This document shows positions 24,046 through 36,734 of a stretch of DNA of 64,000 nt, piece after piece; position 1 is the stretch's first letter, and the number at the start of each line of letters is the position of its first letter. Both the position numbers and the translations under genes were made by a program. The notes beneath the pieces were generated by a model that worked only from the letters and a program-made list of their open reading frames with translations, did not search any database and was not told the origin of the DNA. This DNA comes from Ulota crispa. Its lineage: Eukaryota > Streptophyta > Bryopsida > Orthotrichales > Orthotrichaceae. Location of the stretch: contig OY987243.1 of assembly GCA_963920765.1 (NCBI GenBank), positions 17,913,419 to 17,977,418 of the forward strand. Reading direction: 5' to 3'.

Positions 24046-24491
24046 ACCCTCACAAAGGAGAACTTCGCAAAAAGTATCAAGCCTTGTAAAAATCTTGGGT
24101 ATTTTTTTTGGGTATTTTTTTGTATACCAACAACAATTCTTGGTTTTCGAACACTAATTCAAGGTTGTTTTCTTGTTGCCTTTCTTTGTCTCACCAAAAA
24201 AGAGCCCATGCTTGTAGTTTTCTGTATCTTTAACTATGTGTGCAAAATTTTCATTTTTTGCATGAAAAAATAAATTTTTGTGAGGACACTTCTTTATTTA
24301 TTTTTTGCAAAAGCGCCTCAAGAATTTTTTTGTTTTTTACCAGGTTTGAAACTCTTGTTGTGTCCCATGGCCTAACCACTATATTTTGAGAGTCAAGAGA
24401 TGAGAATTCAAACTTGGCAATATATACAATGTTCTATGTCCCAACTCTCCCAAAAATGCCCACATGGTGTCACTTTTTGAAATTTTCAGCA

Positions 24492-24520
24492 TTAACCCCT
24501 AAAGGACCAAGCAACATTTT
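24492..24520. mobile_element. Isolated piggyBac-like left end
   Basis: TTAA followed by CCCCTAAAGGACCAAG matches the end of the 16386-17308 element. No partner end was found within 2 kb. It is a truncated copy unless it pairs with the opposite end at 57224. Confidence 0.6.
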
Positions 24521-24792
24521 CATCATAAACTTTACAAAATTGTCATATTCAAAGCATCAACCAAATTTGAAAACAAAAACATTTTTATGCTTATATAACC
24601 GTTGGATCTTGTAGTAGTATAATTCTAGAAAATTTGGAAAAAAATTTAGAATTTTTCATTGCATGGATTGGAAAATAGAACAGCTCGCCTATTCAAAAAC
24701 ATCTTGTAAAAAATCAAGCAGCTATTGTTTAGAAGGTGTAATTCCTAAGGGAGCAAGGCCATGTTGGTGGTGCTTCTCTAGATTCACTAGAA

Positions 24793-24928
24793 GAAAAATT
24801 GTCCTAAACAACTAGTTCACAACAACTGCAAATGTTCTAAATGACTATGTATTGACTTAATTACAGTCGTTTAGGACATTTGCAATTGTTGTGAACCAGT
24901 CGTTTTTTGCAAGATTTCTTCTAGTTAT
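24793..24928. mobile_element. Small foldback MITE
   Basis: CTAGAAGAAA ... GTTCACAACAA ... TGCAAATGT on the left is repeated inverted as ACATTTGCAATTGTTGTGAAC ... TTTCTTCTAG-type sequence on the right. The arms are about 58 bp and the loop is short. No target duplication was settled. Confidence 0.8.
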
Positions 24929-25614
24929 TCCTTACTTTGCCTAAGTGGGGTACATGTCAAAAAAGTTTCAAATCATTTGGAATTATGCAACATATGGGAA
25001 AAGAGTAGTAAGTAAAAAAAGGTAGAGAATGAGTCTAAACACTAAATTGTTAAGAATTTAATTATGGAAATGAAAATGCCAATCCCAATGGTTGCAATAG
25101 GGGGGGTCAATCTTAGACTTTTTACTGCAAATTTCCTAAATCCACCAGGGTGAAATCCGCAATAGATTTGGGTCCAAATCGGGGCAGATTTTGATCTCGA
25201 AATCTGCACCTCTAGAAGGTGCAGATTTGCAAAATTCACCAAACCAGACTACAAAATCTGCCAAATCAAACTGCGAAATCTGTTGACCTAGACTGCAAAA
25301 CCAACCTTGGAACCAAAATTGCCCGACTATATTACTCCACGTCGCTGCTTCTTCCGGACGGATGTGTCTTGCTCAGCGGATCTGATCTCGTCAATTAGCC
25401 TCCACCTGCCCGCCTCCACCCACCCCCTTTCCCTTCATTTCTCTTGTGTACTTCACCCATGTCACAAAGTCGGACTAGAGTCAAGCTCAACATGGTCTTC
25501 CATTACCGCTGATTCTTCCAAGCCCGTTTCCTTGGTTGTGGTTTTGCTAGATAGTAGATAGGATAGTGGGAATCTCGTTAATCCATTCACGCGTGTCACT
25601 AATTAGATGATGAA

Positions 25615-25648
<34 letters not shown>

Positions 25649-25754
25649 TCGCCATGTATCCACGCTTGGTTGAATTTCTTCACTTTGACATTCAGAGCAC
25701 CGGATAGAAATCACATTGCGTCAACATCCGTTTGACACCCATTCTCCACCCTAA

Positions 25755-26951
25755 ATGCCCACTTCTTCCAATAGACGTTGTGTCCTTTTTGAACTCAAGG
25801 TTGCTGCCTTGCGTACTCTGCTAGAAGATGAAGACTCCGACTTTGAAGACATAGTGGAGCTTTATGGCACTTTAGTCAACTCCAGATATCTTGCAGAGAG
25901 GACCCTTGTCCCAAAGAGCCATGACTTCCTTCTCAACTACCTTTTCTTCCAACCTCTATTTATGTCCAAGCAGCAACTCTGCACCTCTTCTAAAGGCTTC
26001 AGCCGTCTTGTTCAAATTCTAGAAAGGCACTCGGTCTTCCCTAGTAATAGCAGATGCCCTCAGGTAGCTGTGGCGTACCAGACGGCAGTGACCCTTATGC
26101 GCTTGGGAAACTATGGAAACGGCACCGCCCTCCAAAATGCTCAGCAGACTTTTGGTATAGGCAAAGGCACCGTTGTTTTGTACACAAGGCGTGTCCTTGA
26201 AGCCTTGTGCAGCATGCGCAAGAAGTGGGTACAGTAGCCTGACACTGCCAGGAGGGTGGAGTTATCCATTGTGATGCAGGAAGAGGGATTCCCAAGGTGC
26301 CTTGGTTTTGTGGACGGTACTAGCTTGCCTCTTTACCAGAAGCCCGGAGACAATGGCCAGGCATACTTTGGCAGGAAGCACCAGTATTCTGTTAAGCTTC
26401 AGGTGGTTTGCAATGATAATTGCTGCATCACTGCCTTCTACTTCAGCTGGCCTAGGTCAGCGCACGATACAATCGTGTACAAAAATTGCAAGTTGTTCAA
26501 GCGCCCTGATCAGTACTTCAAGCCTGGCCAATACATCCTGGCGGACAGCCCCCATGCCAGCATAGCTACCATTATACCGTGCTATAAGGCACTTGCCGCT
26601 CTTTGCCTAGATAATGTGGAGTTTAATTATTGCCTGGCACAATCTCAAGTTAGGAACAAACATTGCATTGGCGTGCTGAAGGGACAATGGAGCTGGTTGT
26701 GAGAGCTCAGGCTCCCATTAAACTTTGCTGGAGATAAGGTTAGGATGCAGGATTGGGTCGTGGCATGTGTTGTGTTGCACAACATGTTGTCCCACTTGGG
26801 GGACTCTTGGGCAGAACTACTTGAGGAGGAGGATTCTACCACAGACGTTGCAGACTCCCTTCCTACTCCAGTGTCTGAAGGAGCAGTCCGAGAAAAGATG
26901 AAGCCAAGGACACTGCAAATCAATTACGCAAAAGGTATTTTACCACTGTAA
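25755..26951 (+). pseudogene. Harbinger transposase (DDE_4-type), two in-frame stops
   Basis: The enzyme cuts and pastes the element. The three open stretches 25755-26237, 26256-26702 and 26745-26951 lie in one frame, separated only by stops at 26235-26237 (TAG) and 26700-26702 (TGA); total about 398 codons, the usual family size. The N-terminal half has the helix-turn-helix-like region TAVTLMRLGNYGNGTALQNA ending RRVLEALCSM. The catalytic part begins GFPRCLGFVDGTSLPLYQKP (first Asp), then FYFSWPRSAHDTIVYKNCKL, then ILADSPHAS (second Asp), then HCIGVLKGQW. The position where relatives carry the third acid, four before the Gly of that last motif, is Lys here, so the enzyme may have been inactive even before the stops. 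The DWVVACVVLHNM C-terminal helix is typical of the family. Confidence 0.88.
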
Positions 26952-27029
26952 TACATTACCTCAAGGGTTTTGACTTTTTGTACAGTAGGTCTGCTTGCCA
27001 AAAATGTTTTCCCTCCCATATCGCTAGTA
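26952..27029. other. Harbinger sequence between transposase and nested MITE
   Basis: A short remnant of the Harbinger 3' untranslated region ending at TA (27028-27029), the target site of the nested MITE. Confidence 0.5.
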
Positions 27030-29767
27030 CAGTGGTGCTTGGTTAGTATCAACACTTTGGGCTTGTAGAAAGTGTTGACTTTATCCAAGCATTGATCATA
27101 AACAAACCCTCCATTTGTGTTACTTTCCCTCGTTATAAAGGTTGCAACTTTGGAGGGGTTTTCCCTTGGGACACTAACCAAACACCTTTCTAACTAAAGA
27201 GTCAAAATGGGAATTGAAAAAGCCCCTTGTGGGGAAAAAACCGGTTTGTTTGGAGATGTTGGACGGAGTTCTCTTTGCATTTCAGATTTTCTCAAAAATT
27301 ACATCAGAGCGTACTCTTATGGGTGGTGGTTTGCTATGTCATCTAGGCATTGAAACTGATCAAGAATCAGTGGGAAGAGATGTGAGACTGCTGCGGCTAT
27401 CTAGCTCTATGATACAACCAGCTAGTTTACAAACTCCCAACTAGACTTAGCAATTCCATTAACTCTAAGCACATCACAGCATCAAAAGTGGGGTTTGGTG
27501 CTTTTCATTCACTAAAGTTAGACTTTGCTGCACTGAAGAAGATCTGTTGCAATAAGCCAACAAGGGTGAGATATGAAGCAGGGCCCCATCACTATAGGGA
27601 ATTGAGTCTCCTCTAATCCAGCTCCAAGCAAGGGAGAGCTCGACCCTCCGATCACTAAACCAAATAGCAGCCGTTGATTACCATTGGGAGCTTCAGAAGG
27701 GAACTCAAGTTCACATGCAAGCCCAAACACAAAAGCACCCTCCCCGTTATTAGCTCGGGTCAGAGGCCAGGTAGAGTCAAAGGCTAGGCTGCCTCGCTCT
27801 AACTCAGTCCAGGGCAATGAAAATGTTTTAAATGAAGTGGTCTTAGCTTTTTTTCTAACCAAAAAAAGGTTACATAGCAAGGATGTCTACATTTTTTTTC
27901 TGATGTAAAGTTGGATGCTCTGAACCTTTTACCAAAATTAATTTTCATGATGGGTTTGTGAGAAATTAGAATATTGCTCTAGTAGAATGAGGCGACATCA
28001 AGTACAACCTTGAAATCCAGGCTCCTACTTCCAAACCTGTGTATAAAAGTTGGCTAAATATTTTAGATACTATAGAACAATTAGCCACACCAATTTTGGT
28101 GTAGCAAAAAAGTGATAATTAGCACAAAACATTTTCCCAATTCCAATTCTAGCTCGAGTTGCAGTAGGGTAAGGTAGTCTGCTCGTGAATGGACCATCTA
28201 AGCAAAAGTGTGTTTCTGTGGATAAATTAGGGCAACTTGGTAAAATCGAAATATTTTTGGTAAAAAGTCAAAGAAGAGACAATTTTGTGGCCATTTGTTT
28301 TGAATTTTTTTGAGTTTGTATGTATTAACTACAATTTATCAAAGCAAAAGTGCATAAGGTAGCTATTCTTGATCATAGGTGGTAGCATTCATGATGCAAA
28401 GGCGGCTTGTAAATGGAGCACATGAGTCCTAAAAGCTATCACTATAAAGCCAAGAATGCTCTAATAAGGTTCTTAAAGCGTGCAAGCACCCATTCCATAT
28501 TCGAATACTCAAATCATGATTGAGAACAAGTTTTCCTTTATTTTTGTATGACATATATCTATATTTTATTGAAAGACAAATCTAAACACAATTATGACCA
28601 ATAAGCACACACAACAATGGCTCATGTCACTCTCTTAATTTCCTAAAATGGTCAATGCACAAGTATAGTTTCTAAACCTAAAAAATGTGATCAATTTAAG
28701 AACATCTGTGCGCTGTGTTTGTGACCCTACATGGTCCATTCCAAATGGATGGACCAAATTCAAGCAAACTACCTTAGCTCAAGGGCTCCAATTGGGAGGG
28801 TCAGAGTTGTGTCTAAGGGTTTAGAAACATCAATACAAAATTGTTTAATGATTTGAGTTACCCCAAGGTTTAGGAAAATTTATGATTTTTAAAAATTTAG
28901 GACTAGTCTTTCAAAAAGTTATTATGGAATGTCATTTATGTGGAAAAAATATTGTAGTTTACTTTATATGAAAGGGCAAAGTTACAGTTTATAGGGTCTC
29001 TAAACTAACCTTGAAAATGCTTGGATATATTCCTATAATGGCACTTGACAATTCCAATCCCAACCCTCCCAAAACAACTTAGCAACTAACATGTGGCAAA
29101 ATTTGCTTGTGCAAGTAACGTTCACTGCTCCACTTTGGGTTCATTAGTGTGTTGTAAAACCCCCAAATCTAGAGTGCAAAATTGAGTGACACTTGGGAAT
29201 GAGCATGTTCACCTTACCATATGTTTAGAATGCGTTCAAAATGGAAAATGCTAAATATTGAGCGGGGATCCCTAAGCCATGACTTATGAGCCAAGAAATT
29301 TTGTCAAAATATTAAATTTCACCTACAAATGTGTATATAGGGCCCTATAATTGTGCATTAAAAATATTCACCTCTTGAAAAGCTTGATGTTTTTAAAGTT
29401 CTTTCATTGGTTTTGAGCTCAAAATTGGTTCTTACACAAAAAACCTTCACTTACCGCTAATAGGCTCACCATTTTACTATCACAAAATAATGTTGGCCTA
29501 TTTAAAACATTTTTTTTGTACTGCCCTTTCCTTTTGTATGGGTATCAAAATTATAGTTACTTAGATAAATTTGTTTGGATATAAAATGAAATCAATAAGT
29601 TGTAAAGTAAAAAAATGATAAAACAAATTTTTTGTGGAAATCGCACAAAGAAAAAAACTTCATTAATTTCATATAGATGAAAACAATATGCATGAAACTT
29701 CAAAGAAAAAGTAAATACGATACTTAAGTTTAATTAATCTATCAAAATGTATGTACTATTAATTTAT

Positions 29768-29915
29768 GGGAAAACTTCAAGGATATCGTTGATGTTTGCA
29801 ATCATTTCATGGAAACCCTACTTTTTCAAAAATTTCACAAATACCTTTATACCAAAAATTTTGTTGTTTTTTTGTTGTGCATGCCACTTCCCTTCCCTCT
29901 TTGTGTGCAAAGTTT
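29768..29915. mobile_element. MITE family 1, copy D (left half only)
   Basis: Starts GGGAAAACTTCAAGG and continues through TTCATGGAAACCC, TTTCACAAATACC and TTGTTGTGCATGCCACTTCCC, matching the left arm of copies A and C; the right arm is absent. Confidence 0.65.
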
Positions 29916-31560
29916 AGCTTTTTCTTACAAACAAAGGTAAAAGTAATGATTTGCCCCCAGCAAAGCTTTTCCATTGGGCATTGTTCAATTGTAACCTTTG
30001 TTGTGCTTCAAAGTTATATCTAGATATCTAAATCCAAAATAGAATTCAAATTTCCAAAATTCAACTTTTTGATGGTTTATATCTAAAATGTACCCACGTG
30101 TGCATATATTAATTCCCATACATAAGCATGCACAAAATTGTGGTCACCTTAGTTGCAAGGCCTACTTTTGATATATGATGAGCAACATTTAAATTCTTGG
30201 CAAATTTTTGCCACAATCTTACCTGAAAATGTGCCTGGCAACCATAAAACAAGAAATTTTGATTGAGAAATTGGATGAATTCACCATGAGCATGCCCGAG
30301 TGTGCACCATATTTGCCATAATATGGATGAAAGACACTAATATTAGTACATTATATGGATGAAAGTGTGCTTTTTGTTGGTTCTACCTTGATCTCTATCC
30401 AATTTTTCCTTACCTCCTAGCACTATTGGGTGCATGTTCCAAGATCAAGGAAAAAACATAATTTAAAGGTTGATTGATGATGAGGGCTATTTTCAATAGA
30501 TTGGATTTGTGAGGGTTACTTTTGAAATACGGCCAATTGTCAGGGTCATTTTTTATATTTCCCCATGTTTTAACCCTCAACTGGGATTGTATACGTGCAT
30601 ATAATTTGTATACGAAAGCAAGGCCATGAAGGGAATGAATGGTTGGCAGAGTAAAATATGTCCAAAAATTCTGATTTTTTTTGTGGAGCACACAAGTATG
30701 GCAAATAGAGTGTGCTACAAATTTTGGCATTTATGGATCAACGTTGGGCCTTGTAGAAATGTTTGTACATCATAATTAGGTCAAAATACCTTGATTTTGC
30801 ACAAGCCTTTGCTATACATGGGTATTACAAGAGCGGTAGAAGTCTGGTTTCAGTTTTTATTTCTTCTTGTGCATGAGTCTTTCATTCCCAATGTTGTGGA
30901 CTCAATGGTTTGGTGCATCAAAGGAAAAACATGAACAATAAATTTGCCTAATGATACATGCCAAGAAGTTGAGTTACAGATTACAAAATACGTGAACCGT
31001 GCCATTTGAGTGCTACCATGCAACCGTGGTAGACGGAGGGTGACATGCAAGATATGAAAACACTACATTCTAGGTTTCCTAGTCAAAAATGTGAACATGA
31101 AGCCAGTTCAAATTGGCAATACTATAAACTACTAAAAATGTTGTAGCCACTACTTGCGTGACAACATGACAACAAATGGCAGTAAAATGGACCATTTTCC
31201 ACAACAGCACTTCAGCTAAGCACCTCTATTCCCAGGTAGCTGGTAGGGATACATGCGTTTGGTTCCTACAAATGTATTGTTCCACAGAGTCCTCACAATC
31301 TCAAGGGGAGGGGGCACTTCCAATTTGTTTGAGGGAAAATATTGAAAATGGGCATGACAATTGGTTGTATCCCAAACTGGTTTATTGACTAAGGAACTTT
31401 TTTGTTACTTTCTCTATTTCATACTATAAATATTGAAAAATTAGAATTTCAACCAACTTTTTAGCCAATATTTACAAATTGCAAATGGTTTTTTCTCATT
31501 TCAACCAGCTAGGTTTGAACTAGCCACCGGTTCCTCCCGGACACCTTGTCATATATAAAA

Positions 31561-31882
31561 GGGGAAATTACAAATAGGGGCACAAAAATGAAAAATATCA
31601 CAAATTGGGGCACAATTTCAAAATAATTACAAATAGGGGTGCAATTCCAAGACCCCTTCACTAAAATTTCCTTACTTATGCTTGATTAAGAGAGGCTTTT
31701 AAGGTTTTTGGAAGTTAGCTAACATTTAATGTGATGTATCTAAATCAACCAATGTTTGAACCAAAATTTTATTGAAATTTACAAAAAATGAATGAAAATT
31801 GTGCCCCTATTTGTAATCATTTTGAAACTGTGCCCCTATTTGTAATACTTTTCATTTTCGTGCCCCTATTTGTTATTTCCCC
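31561..31882. mobile_element. Mutator-type MITE with 9-bp target duplication
   Basis: A 322-bp element with inverted ends of about 90 bp, flanked by the perfect 9-bp repeat TATATAAAA (31552-31560 and 31883-31891). Nine bp is diagnostic for the MULE superfamily. Each arm contains internal direct repeats of a block close to TTACAAATAGGGGCAC, three per arm. The interior is AT-rich and non-coding. Confidence 0.9.
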
Positions 31883-32084
31883 TATATAAAAAGTAGGCCT
31901 TGCAACTGAACTGACTAAAATTTTGTACATGTTTATTTATGGGAATTGATATGAGCACACCCGGGGTTTGATATAAGCACACTAGGAGAGGAGTAAATTT
32001 TAAATATTTATCATCACAAAGCTAAATTTGAAAATTTTGAATTTAGATTTGGATTTAGAAACCTTGATTTAGTGTAGTTGATCT

Positions 32085-32310
32085 TTCTATTTCTTTTTTC
32101 TTACTCTTTTCTTACTTTTTTCTATTTTTTTTGCTTTACTCTATTCTTCCTATTTTATTTTCATACTTACTAAAAGTAAAGCACTTTTACTTGCAAGGCC
32201 ACACACGGATTTTTCTATTTCTTTTTCTACTTCTTTTACTTTACTCTATTTTTTTCCTATTTTAATTTTAAACTTACTAAAATTGAAGTGCTTTTACTTA
32301 TACTTTGTAT
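32085..32310. repeat. Imperfect direct duplication, pyrimidine-rich, about 110-120 bp
   Basis: Two successive copies run from TTTCTATTTCTTTTT through TTTACTCTATT, CTTACTAAAA and GCACTTTTACTT. The first is at about 32085-32192 and the second at about 32213-32300. Divergence is moderate, so this is older than the perfect duplications in the window. Confidence 0.65.
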
Positions 32311-32460
32311 ATAAAATCACTAGGCATGTACATTTCATATTCATTTGTAAATCATTTATTTCCTTTATATACTTCTCATACAAAGAAGATAAATGATAGC
32401 AAAAAATACTTTGGTTAGGCGGATGGTATAGTTGCCTGCATGTTTGGGGTTCATGCACAT

Positions 32461-32668
32461 TGTTATCTCATGTAAAAAACCTTTAACGTTGAAAATTATT
32501 TCAATTATGTATTAGGATTTCCTTTGTTAATAGCACATAAAACAATTTTGGTATTAAAAGTTTTTTACAAAGGATATGAAACTCCGTTAGGTGATCAACC
32601 TTAATGTTTTCTTATCCCATGTAAAAAACCTTTAATGTTGAAAATTATTTCAATCATGTATTAGGATC
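32461..32668. repeat. Pair of 57-bp direct repeats
   Basis: TTATCTCATGTAAAAAACC...GTATTAGGAT (32463-32518) recurs with few changes at 32612-32667, separated by about 93 bp. The function is unknown; it could be remains of a tandem array. Confidence 0.75.
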
Positions 32669-35449
32669 ATCCACTTATACTCATTAGTATTCTTGGCTAT
32701 CATTTTTTTTTCTTTCTATGAAAAAATGTACTTCCTCTATCCCTCTAAAAACATTCAAATCATACACATTTCTTGTTCCTCTAAACAAATCCATTTTGCT
32801 GAATTCAAACATTGGGAGAGCGTTTGCCATGTTCAATGATCTCATGGGGGCAATTTAAGTAATTATAGAGCAATACATTTTTAAGAAGCTCGGCCTTGCC
32901 CATATGAGGTACCATAGTTGCTTTTGATCTTTCAATCATCAATAATGAGGAGCTAGCAATATGCACAAATATGGTACTTTTTGCATGGAATTTGGGTGCC
33001 CAAACGGCAACATCAAAGTTGGAGATTTTGCATACACTAAGTGGATGGTATATGGATTCTAGAATGCACATGTCACTAGCACAAAGAAATGGAAATATAA
33101 GGTAGCAACACCCCTAACCATCACTCTACCCATAACCATCACCTCTAAAATCTTTGAAATATCTATGAAAGTGAGTACATGTAATTACAAGGATGTACAA
33201 TATGTGAACAAGAAAACTTAGTGTTGGTATTAGGTGCATTTGCAATCAGCTCTTTAAAAATTCACAACTTATTCTAACATTAACCAAATAATACATTTGA
33301 AAATGCCAACTCATCATTTTTCTCTTGCTAATAAGATCCTATGATTTGCTAGATGTTTATTTATAATTATCATATTCAGAACCCTATTTGACGGTTGTGG
33401 GTGCTGCTACCTTAATTAATCCTTTGCAAAGAAGCTTTTTGGTTGTTATTAGAGGGACAGAGGGAGTACTCAGTATCTTCACGTTTGAAAGTCAGATTTG
33501 AAACATTATAAACTCATGTTGCAAGGAGGAAGAAGCCAGAAGCAATGTATATGAAGTTACCAAAAAGTAATACCAAAACCATGAGTAGAGCCATTACATG
33601 AAAAAAGTCAAAACAAGTACTCGTCCATAATTGCATTGCAAGGTCTAACCAGTAGTTTGAGTTATATTTGCAAGTTGGAGCTCCGGAATCTCACTATGTA
33701 TTCAAGAGATTTTGTATAGCAATTTTGCAAAGAAAAAGCTCTATGGTAAGACACAGATTTTCTAAGTATGAGAGTCATTAAACCAAAATATATAAGTTGA
33801 ACACAAAACAAGAGTACTAGAGTAAGACCAAATGTTTTTGTGCTTGGAGAGAACTTGGAAAAATTATTGTATGACCAGTTTCAGAAAAGCATAGGCATAA
33901 GTAAAAAGTGCTCACGTGGCTATAAAAAAATCACAGGAAGATTGGAGCATACTTCATGTAGTCAAACCAAACTAATACAAATTACTAGGGAGAAGACAAA
34001 AACAAGCGTGAAGCTGTTCTGGAAGAGGAAACGAAGCAAGTTGGATAAACTTGACAGTTTCCATAGCACTAGAAATAGCATGGGAAGGGGACTTGGTAGT
34101 ATTCAACCTCAAAGCTAGACTTTACATAAAGAAGCAAGAGGATGAGATGAACCTCGTGAGGTGAAAATAGTGTGTCTGCTGCTCTAAAGCAGCAAGGGTG
34201 AGACCTCGGCAGTAAGCTCCTACGAGCAAAATTAGGTTGCAATAATGCAATCAGGAAACCAGGTGTTGCATGGGTGCCGTATCCATAACTACGAGTTTGC
34301 AAGAGCGCTTGAAATTGTTGGTGCTTATACTTGCTGCTAGGGTTTGTGACGGTGATTGTGCACAAGTATTGTATTCTTCTCAAACCCCCATAGACATACA
34401 TTTCGTCAGAAATACCGTGGTGATACAATCTTCACAGCTTTCTAGCTGCATAAAAAAAGCTGCCTTGCAGCAAACCGTCACCATTGTCAAGGCCTCCCAT
34501 TGACTCGATGAAGCGTACCGGATGACATGGAGAACAGAAGTTTGCCCAATTCCTATTTCTCAATTTGCCTGCTAGGTCGAGCTCCTCTTGAGGATGTCAT
34601 GCGGCTTCACAAGGTCTTCAAAGACAATTTAGCTTTTTGAACCTGCAGAAGAGATTCAACCAAACTACAATCGTCACAAGGATATACTTTTCAATCTACT
34701 AGCGCTGGTCCACGGTGTCAGGTGGTGTTTGTCTTGTCAATCTACAAATGTGGATTTCCAGAAGAATCACAATTCCTAGAAAAAGATGAATTCATTGCCT
34801 GACAGGTGATCACTCGATGCTACAACAACGTCAATCCAAACCCTAGTTGATCTCTCCTCACTGCAAACCTTGGTCCGTCAAAACCAAGATTGAACAACCT
34901 AACTAGAACGTTGTCGTAAATCCAATGCGCCTCTCCTAGATAAATCTGCAGCTGTCAAATGTAATTCTCCACACAGCGGTGACAAGCTCAAACTTCCACA
35001 TGGCCGATTCTTCTCGAAGTACCTGCGACAGATCTCTCAACAACTAACAGACACTACCAAAGGCAAGCGACACGAGGTTACCAAAGCAATCCTTGACAAA
35101 AACAAAGTAGCAACTAGTGGAATTTTTTGAACTGCACTAACAAGCGGGACACTCTCTACAACCCAACCGATTCAGCTTTTGGAGCAAACAAGTAGAAATC
35201 TTGAGCAACATTCACAAGGCAGAGGAAATCCTAGCGCACAACGGCGAGAGCTCAGCTGCGCGTAGGAGAAAAGTTCAAAATGGGAATTGATGAAAAGAAA
35301 ACGTTGACCATTTGCAAGCACTTGAACTTAACCAAGCTCATAATACATGCTATTGAGCAAAAGAGAGTAGGGCTGTGATCTTATCCAATTGTTGCTCTTA
35401 CAAAGGTTGACGCTAACCAAGCACCACTGTATTGATGCTTCTACTATTG

Positions 35450-36734
35450 CTATAGTATAAGTATAAGCTTGGCGATTTTGTCCGCGCTCATGCCGTGTTG
35501 CATTGCTAACAAAAGGAATGCTCTTTGCTCTTTTTTCTCTTCCTTTTCAACATCCTCCTTCCTTACCCTGTCCTCACGGTCCGCTAACCACTTCTCTTTT
35601 TCCCATTCTAGTTGTTCCTTCTCCGCTGCTCTCCTAGTCTCCCAGCGCATCTTGTTGTCTACCCACTTCTCTCTTTCTAGAGCAATTGTTAGCTCAAAAG
35701 GCTGCCTTGACACCTTCCGCCTTGGCCGTAGCAGCATTGCTGAACAAATGCCCCATGTTGGCGTGCTTCTTGGTTTGCGTAGCTTGTAGGGAAGGCGGTG
35801 CCTTCCTCTTGTCCCATGCACAAGAGCTTGAGGCCATCCTTGGGATTATCTGGAAGGCGGGTGACTCAGGCAGAATACGGCTAGACTCAGGTGAAAAGGA
35901 ATTGGTAGCCAAAGGATAAGGCAAGGGAGGGAGTTGCTCAAAGTGAAATGGGTCTACCTACCCAATTTTGTCAGCAATGGCTGTGGCAGTGGCAGTGTCC
36001 ATGGCAGCACTACTTGCAAGCTCCTCCACTGGTGGTGTCTGAGGGCTCATAGACCCTTTTGGTTTGCTCTCTGGCGCACCACCTCCCTCCTCAGCATCAC
36101 TAGGAGCCAAGGAGTCTATGCTGCCTGCTGGCTGCACCGAGGGGTCTCTTGCAAACAACTCCTTCATCTTGGAGAAGTAGGGGCAAATGGTGTTGAGCTT
36201 GTACTCAACAATATAGACCTCTTGCTTCCTGTCCTCCTCTATCACCTTGAAACCTGTCTCTTGCTCTCTAGTGAGTGCATCCCTCAACTTCTTCTTGTAG
36301 GTCCAAAGCCTTCTTTGAAAGGACTTTGCGTCCATTTTCAAATACCCTCCACTCTTCCTGGTGAGGTAGGCTGCAAGGGTAGCCATTCCACTGCTCTTCC
36401 TTTTTAGAGTGGCGCCCACAGCAGTCTTTCCTGAGACATTGAAAATACTCTCAAAATTCTCCTTTTCTTGAAGCCAGTTCACAATGTTCAAACAGTCACA
36501 GTCACAGTCACACTGGTGCGCGGAGGACTTTTTTAATACGGCTGCCATGTTTGTAGAGGTGTTCTTAGTGGTGGGACCTATAAAAAAGGCAAGGTGAAGG
36601 CAAGGTGAAAAGAGAGCAAGCGCGTAGGGTGCAACTTGCCAAGTCCTTACCCTAAATCCGCCAGGGGCAGCTGCAAAAAACAAGGGTGTCTGAGAGATGG
36701 CAGAGGTGGATTTTAGTTTATGGGCAAAGCTCAA
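35450..36734 (-). pseudogene. Harbinger Myb/trihelix-like DNA-binding partner, broken
   Basis: PIF/Harbinger elements encode a second, Myb/SANT-like protein that binds the ends and helps the transposase. The likely start is Met at 36548 (MAAVLKKSSAH), followed by a CDCDCDC run, WLQEKENFESIF, a Gly/Ser patch, and the basic helical SFQRRLWTYKKKLRDALTRE. An acidic/Pro-rich linker follows to about 35960. The C-terminal part (35821-35450) is a charged coiled coil, EREKWVDNKMRWETRRAAE. The frame is broken by a stop at 35958-35960 and a shift between about 35700 and 35820. It reads toward the transposase gene from the opposite end of the element. Confidence 0.7.

Larger units (their letters stand above)
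27218..35274. mobile_element. 8.06-kb inserted block with 16-bp target duplications, unknown type
   Basis: The perfect 16-bp direct repeat TCAAAATGGGAATTGA flanks the block (27202-27217 and 35275-35290). The intact MITE copy at 57766-58105 has the equivalent sequence only once, so the repeat is a real target duplication. Sixteen bp fits target-primed (LINE-like) insertion better than DNA transposons or LTR elements. Yet I see no reverse transcriptase, no endonuclease and no poly-A or poly-T tail at either junction, and no terminal inverted repeats. The right 1.3 kb is less AT-rich and looks transcript-like on the - strand, but no product is recognised. The block itself carries later insertions at 29768 and 31561. 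It may be a LINE with decayed ORFs, a long retrocopy or an undescribed element. Confidence 0.6.
27030..35429. mobile_element. TA-flanked MITE (family 2), split into two halves
   Basis: The ends are CAGTGGTGCTTGG...CCAAGCACCACTG, flanked by TA on both sides (27028-27029, 35430-35431), as in Tc1/mariner-type elements. The left piece 27030-27217 and the right piece 35275-35429 align, in order, with the two ends of the intact 340-bp copy at 57766-58105. Together they make about 327 bp once the shared 16 bp is counted once. The MITE therefore entered the Harbinger element first and was then opened by the block at 27218-35274. Confidence 0.8.

Noticed and set aside
27518-27880. 120-residue - strand open frame near the left edge of the 8-kb block
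   Set aside because: It could be a coding remnant, but it matches no family I know and has no supporting context.
32085-32310. CRISPR-like or regularly spaced repeat array
   Set aside because: The direct repeats are few and imperfect, without regular unique spacers; the genome is eukaryotic.
32400-32460. tRNA- or SINE-like stretch (GGATGGTATAGTTGCCTGC ... GGGGTTCATGC)
   Set aside because: The boxes are weak and no cloverleaf or tail could be drawn.
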